A DNA stretch of 33,230 nucleotides from Pseudomonas bohemica (GTDB taxonomy: Bacteria; Pseudomonadota; Gammaproteobacteria; Pseudomonadales; Pseudomonadaceae): assembly GCF_002934685.1 (NCBI RefSeq), contig NZ_NKHL01000075.1, forward strand, positions 316 through 33,545, written 5' to 3'. Positions 31,677 through 33,230 of the stretch are shown here, in pieces. The position numbers and the translations under genes are program-made. How positions within the stretch are numbered: the stretch's first letter is position 1; each line of letters begins with the position of its first letter. Under the pieces are notes generated by a model. The model was not told the DNA's origin. It searched no databases and saw only the letters and a program-made list of their open reading frames with translations.

Positions 31677-33139
31677 CTTTCTTCTGAAAAACTAGCAGCA
31701 TTCGTTGGTTCCAACAAGCTGTGAGCGGACTTGGCAATGACACCCTGCATCCAGAAACGAGGCTGAAATCTTCCTCCATATTCCTTAATGAATGCCTGCT
31801 GTCGTTGCTCAAGATGTGGCGAATCCCGGATCACCACATATCCCAAATATCCAACCGCCGTGATTAGCAGGGCAAGCCACGCCCCATACAGCTTGCGACT
31901 GATCAGTTGAGGCTCGTCTCGATACTCGTGAACGCCTAGCAGCCAGCCCGCGACAATTGCCAGCCACAATTGCGAGTAGGGCATGACTATCACACCATCC
32001 ACCATCGATTGCGTGAGAGCGCCAATCAAGCTGGCGAACAAACATAGGCGCAGCAGGTCGACCGGCTCGCTGGAAATGCTTTTCTTACGAATTAAAAGCA
32101 ACGTTGCCCACAACCCACGCAATACCAGCCAGCCCACCAGCAACGCGGAAGGGATGCCCCATTCACTGGCCCATTGCAAAATCGCCTGATGAGGATGAGC
32201 GGCGACAGAATTAGGGATATCGGCGAAGTGCATCGGACCGTAGCCCAGTAGCGGCCGTTGTTTGATCATCTCCCACGCTTGATGCCAGATAATGTCACGA
32301 GCAGAGAGCGATGTGCTCAAACGGTCGCCAGCAAAATTCGTGACTTCAATGCCCAGATATCCGGGCAGCACACTGAACAGGCACCAGTACAGCGTCAGCC
32401 CGAGCACAGCTGCCAATGCTTGCCACCCAATCCAACGCCGTCCATGCGGCCCACACAAACAAATAACAGCCACAGCGCCAGCCATTCCTAGCCAGGTACC
32501 GCGGGTGCCGCTGCTGATCGCGATCATCCACCAGCAGCAGAGCAGTACCAGAGCCCATGTTTTGCGGCCTTGGATCGGAGCGGGCGACAACAAAGGCAAT
32601 ACAAGCAGCGGTAGTGTGAACGTTTGGAACTGACCATAAAAGCGCTTGTTAGAGAACCCGTCCAGCAGGAAATCGATATCCAGTGTGGGATACCCGCTAA
32701 CGAATGCAGCCAACGAAGCAGCGCCGAACTGAATGCACTTCAGCGCGCAGATGCTGGCAGCCAGGATAAAAAGCAGTTTGTCCAGCCCGACGCCACGAGT
32801 CCGCCTTTGGGTAGCGATGGTCACGCTTGCGCCAATGCAGGCAACCACGAGTGCCAGCTCCACTAATGCCCACATGGATTGACGCGCACGGATTACCGAC
32901 GCAGTAGCCAATATGAGCAACAAAACGCCGATGGCCGGCGTCAGTTGCCTGGCAATAGTCGAGAAGGAGAAGCCTTTAGGATGGGTGAGTAGCACCAATA
33001 ATAAAAAAGCAGCGATCACGCATTCAAAAATGCGCTGCCAGTCATGCGTCCCGAACACAGGCAACGTCACCGGCGCCGCCATGAGAAACAAAAATAAAAT
33101 CGCAAAGCCGCAAAAGGTTCGACTCGTTGTTTCAGCCAC
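31667..33139 (-). CDS. Wzy_C/O-antigen-ligase-family protein, probable TfpO/PilO-type pilin glycosyltransferase
   Basis: A 490-residue membrane protein with about 12 hydrophobic segments. The Wzy_C region spans about 180-350, with SSGTRGTWLG, then the periplasmic loop SLSARDIIWHQAWEMIKQRPLLGYGPMHF and HPHQAILQWASEWG, which matches the family's R..IW..A......P..G.G....H...L....E.G pattern. In P. aeruginosa group I strains a protein of this kind (PilO/TfpO) lies between pilA and tRNA-Thr and puts an O-antigen unit onto the pilin; the same place is occupied here. The start is GTG 33139 after AGGGGGG. The stop TAG is made of tRNA-Thr bases 8-10. A generic O-antigen ligase cannot be ruled out because pilA is outside the window. 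Confidence 0.8.
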   Translation of the reverse strand: MAETTSRTFCGFAILFLFLMAAPVTLPVFGTHDWQRIFECVIAAFLLLVLLTHPKGFSFSTIARQLTPAIGVLLLILATASVIRARQSMWALVELALVVACIGASVTIATQRRTRGVGLDKLLFILAASICALKCIQFGAASLAAFVSGYPTLDIDFLLDGFSNKRFYGQFQTFTLPLLVLPLLSPAPIQGRKTWALVLLCCWWMIAISSGTRGTWLGMAGAVAVICLCGPHGRRWIGWQALAAVLGLTLYWCLFSVLPGYLGIEVTNFAGDRLSTSLSARDIIWHQAWEMIKQRPLLGYGPMHFADIPNSVAAHPHQAILQWASEWGIPSALLVGWLVLRGLWATLLLIRKKSISSEPVDLLRLCLFASLIGALTQSMVDGVIVMPYSQLWLAIVAGWLLGVHEYRDEPQLISRKLYGAWLALLITAVGYLGYVVIRDSPHLEQRQQAFIKEYGGRFQPRFWMQGVIAKSAHSLLEPTNAASFSEERPK

Positions 33140-33230
33140 CTGCCCCCCTATCTAGGTTTTGTACGAAAAGTATTGCCGCATACAACGTAGGCTGCAGGCC
33201 AGCGTGACCATGGCTGCGTAGCTCTTGGCC
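33140..33230. other. Unassigned right edge
   Basis: About 90 bases upstream of the ligase-like gene. On the minus strand all three frames are open for most of the length, so the end of an upstream gene cannot be told. None of the three translations resembles the C-terminal disulfide loop of a type IV pilin. Confidence 0.5.

Noticed and set aside
33140..33230. Pilin (pilA) C-terminus at the right edge
   Set aside because: Expected from the locus, but none of the three minus-strand frames shows the pilin disulfide-loop pattern, so it was not called.

Overview
The window looks like a chromosomal segment of a Pseudomonas, most likely of the P. fluorescens group. Three things suggest this: the block ampE-ampD-DUF1631 gene-nadC next to a tRNA-Thr gene (the neighbourhood of the type IV pilin locus in P. 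aeruginosa), the GTGGGAGTGAGCTTGCTCACGAA-type REP elements, and the GC-rich coding style. No rRNA, CRISPR array or complete insertion sequence is present.

Left part (1-10.9 kb): a decayed IS66 transposase, apparently joined to a scrap of a tyrosine-recombinase gene, lies before a HAD-type phosphatase. Then comes an accessory metabolic cluster. It has a TetR regulator, a tyrosine-phosphatase-like enzyme, a rightward operon (DUF1329 periplasmic protein, NAD-type short-chain dehydrogenase, ketosteroid-dehydrogenase-like flavoprotein, MFS transporter) and a leftward operon (APH/CHK-like kinase, SnoaL-fold protein). Three 19-bp operator-like sites with a related GTTTsACC-N3-GGTmAAAC pattern lie before the TetR gene, in the phosphatase/DUF1329 divergent promoter and before the kinase operon. 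This suggests one TetR-controlled regulon for taking up and oxidising a hydroxylated, possibly steroid- or terpenoid-like compound. The substrate is unknown.

Middle (10.5-24.1 kb): a small secreted protein, a repeat-rich type Va autotransporter, a SotB-like efflux pump, small or uncharacterised ORFs, an HPP-family membrane protein with a partial CBS region, a LysR regulator and a small periplasmic protein whose 3' end has been duplicated with its REP element. Next is a two-gene operon of a PotE-like antiporter and an AdiA-like amino-acid decarboxylase (polyamine production or acid resistance), then a stand-alone SurE nucleotidase. Two good REPINs occur here.

Right part (24.1-33.2 kb): ampE and ampD (peptidoglycan recycling and beta-lactamase control), a DUF1631 protein, nadC (NAD synthesis), a BamE/OmlA-like lipoprotein, then a tRNA-Thr(CGT) region. 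A Wzx-like flippase gene sits between the intact tRNA-Thr and a copy of its 3' end, like a minimal tRNA-targeted island without an integrase. On the other side of the tRNA a Wzy_C/O-antigen-ligase-like gene, probably a TfpO/PilO-type pilin glycosyltransferase, runs into the tRNA and takes its stop codon from tRNA nucleotides 8-10. A pilin gene would be expected just beyond the right edge, but it is not in the window.
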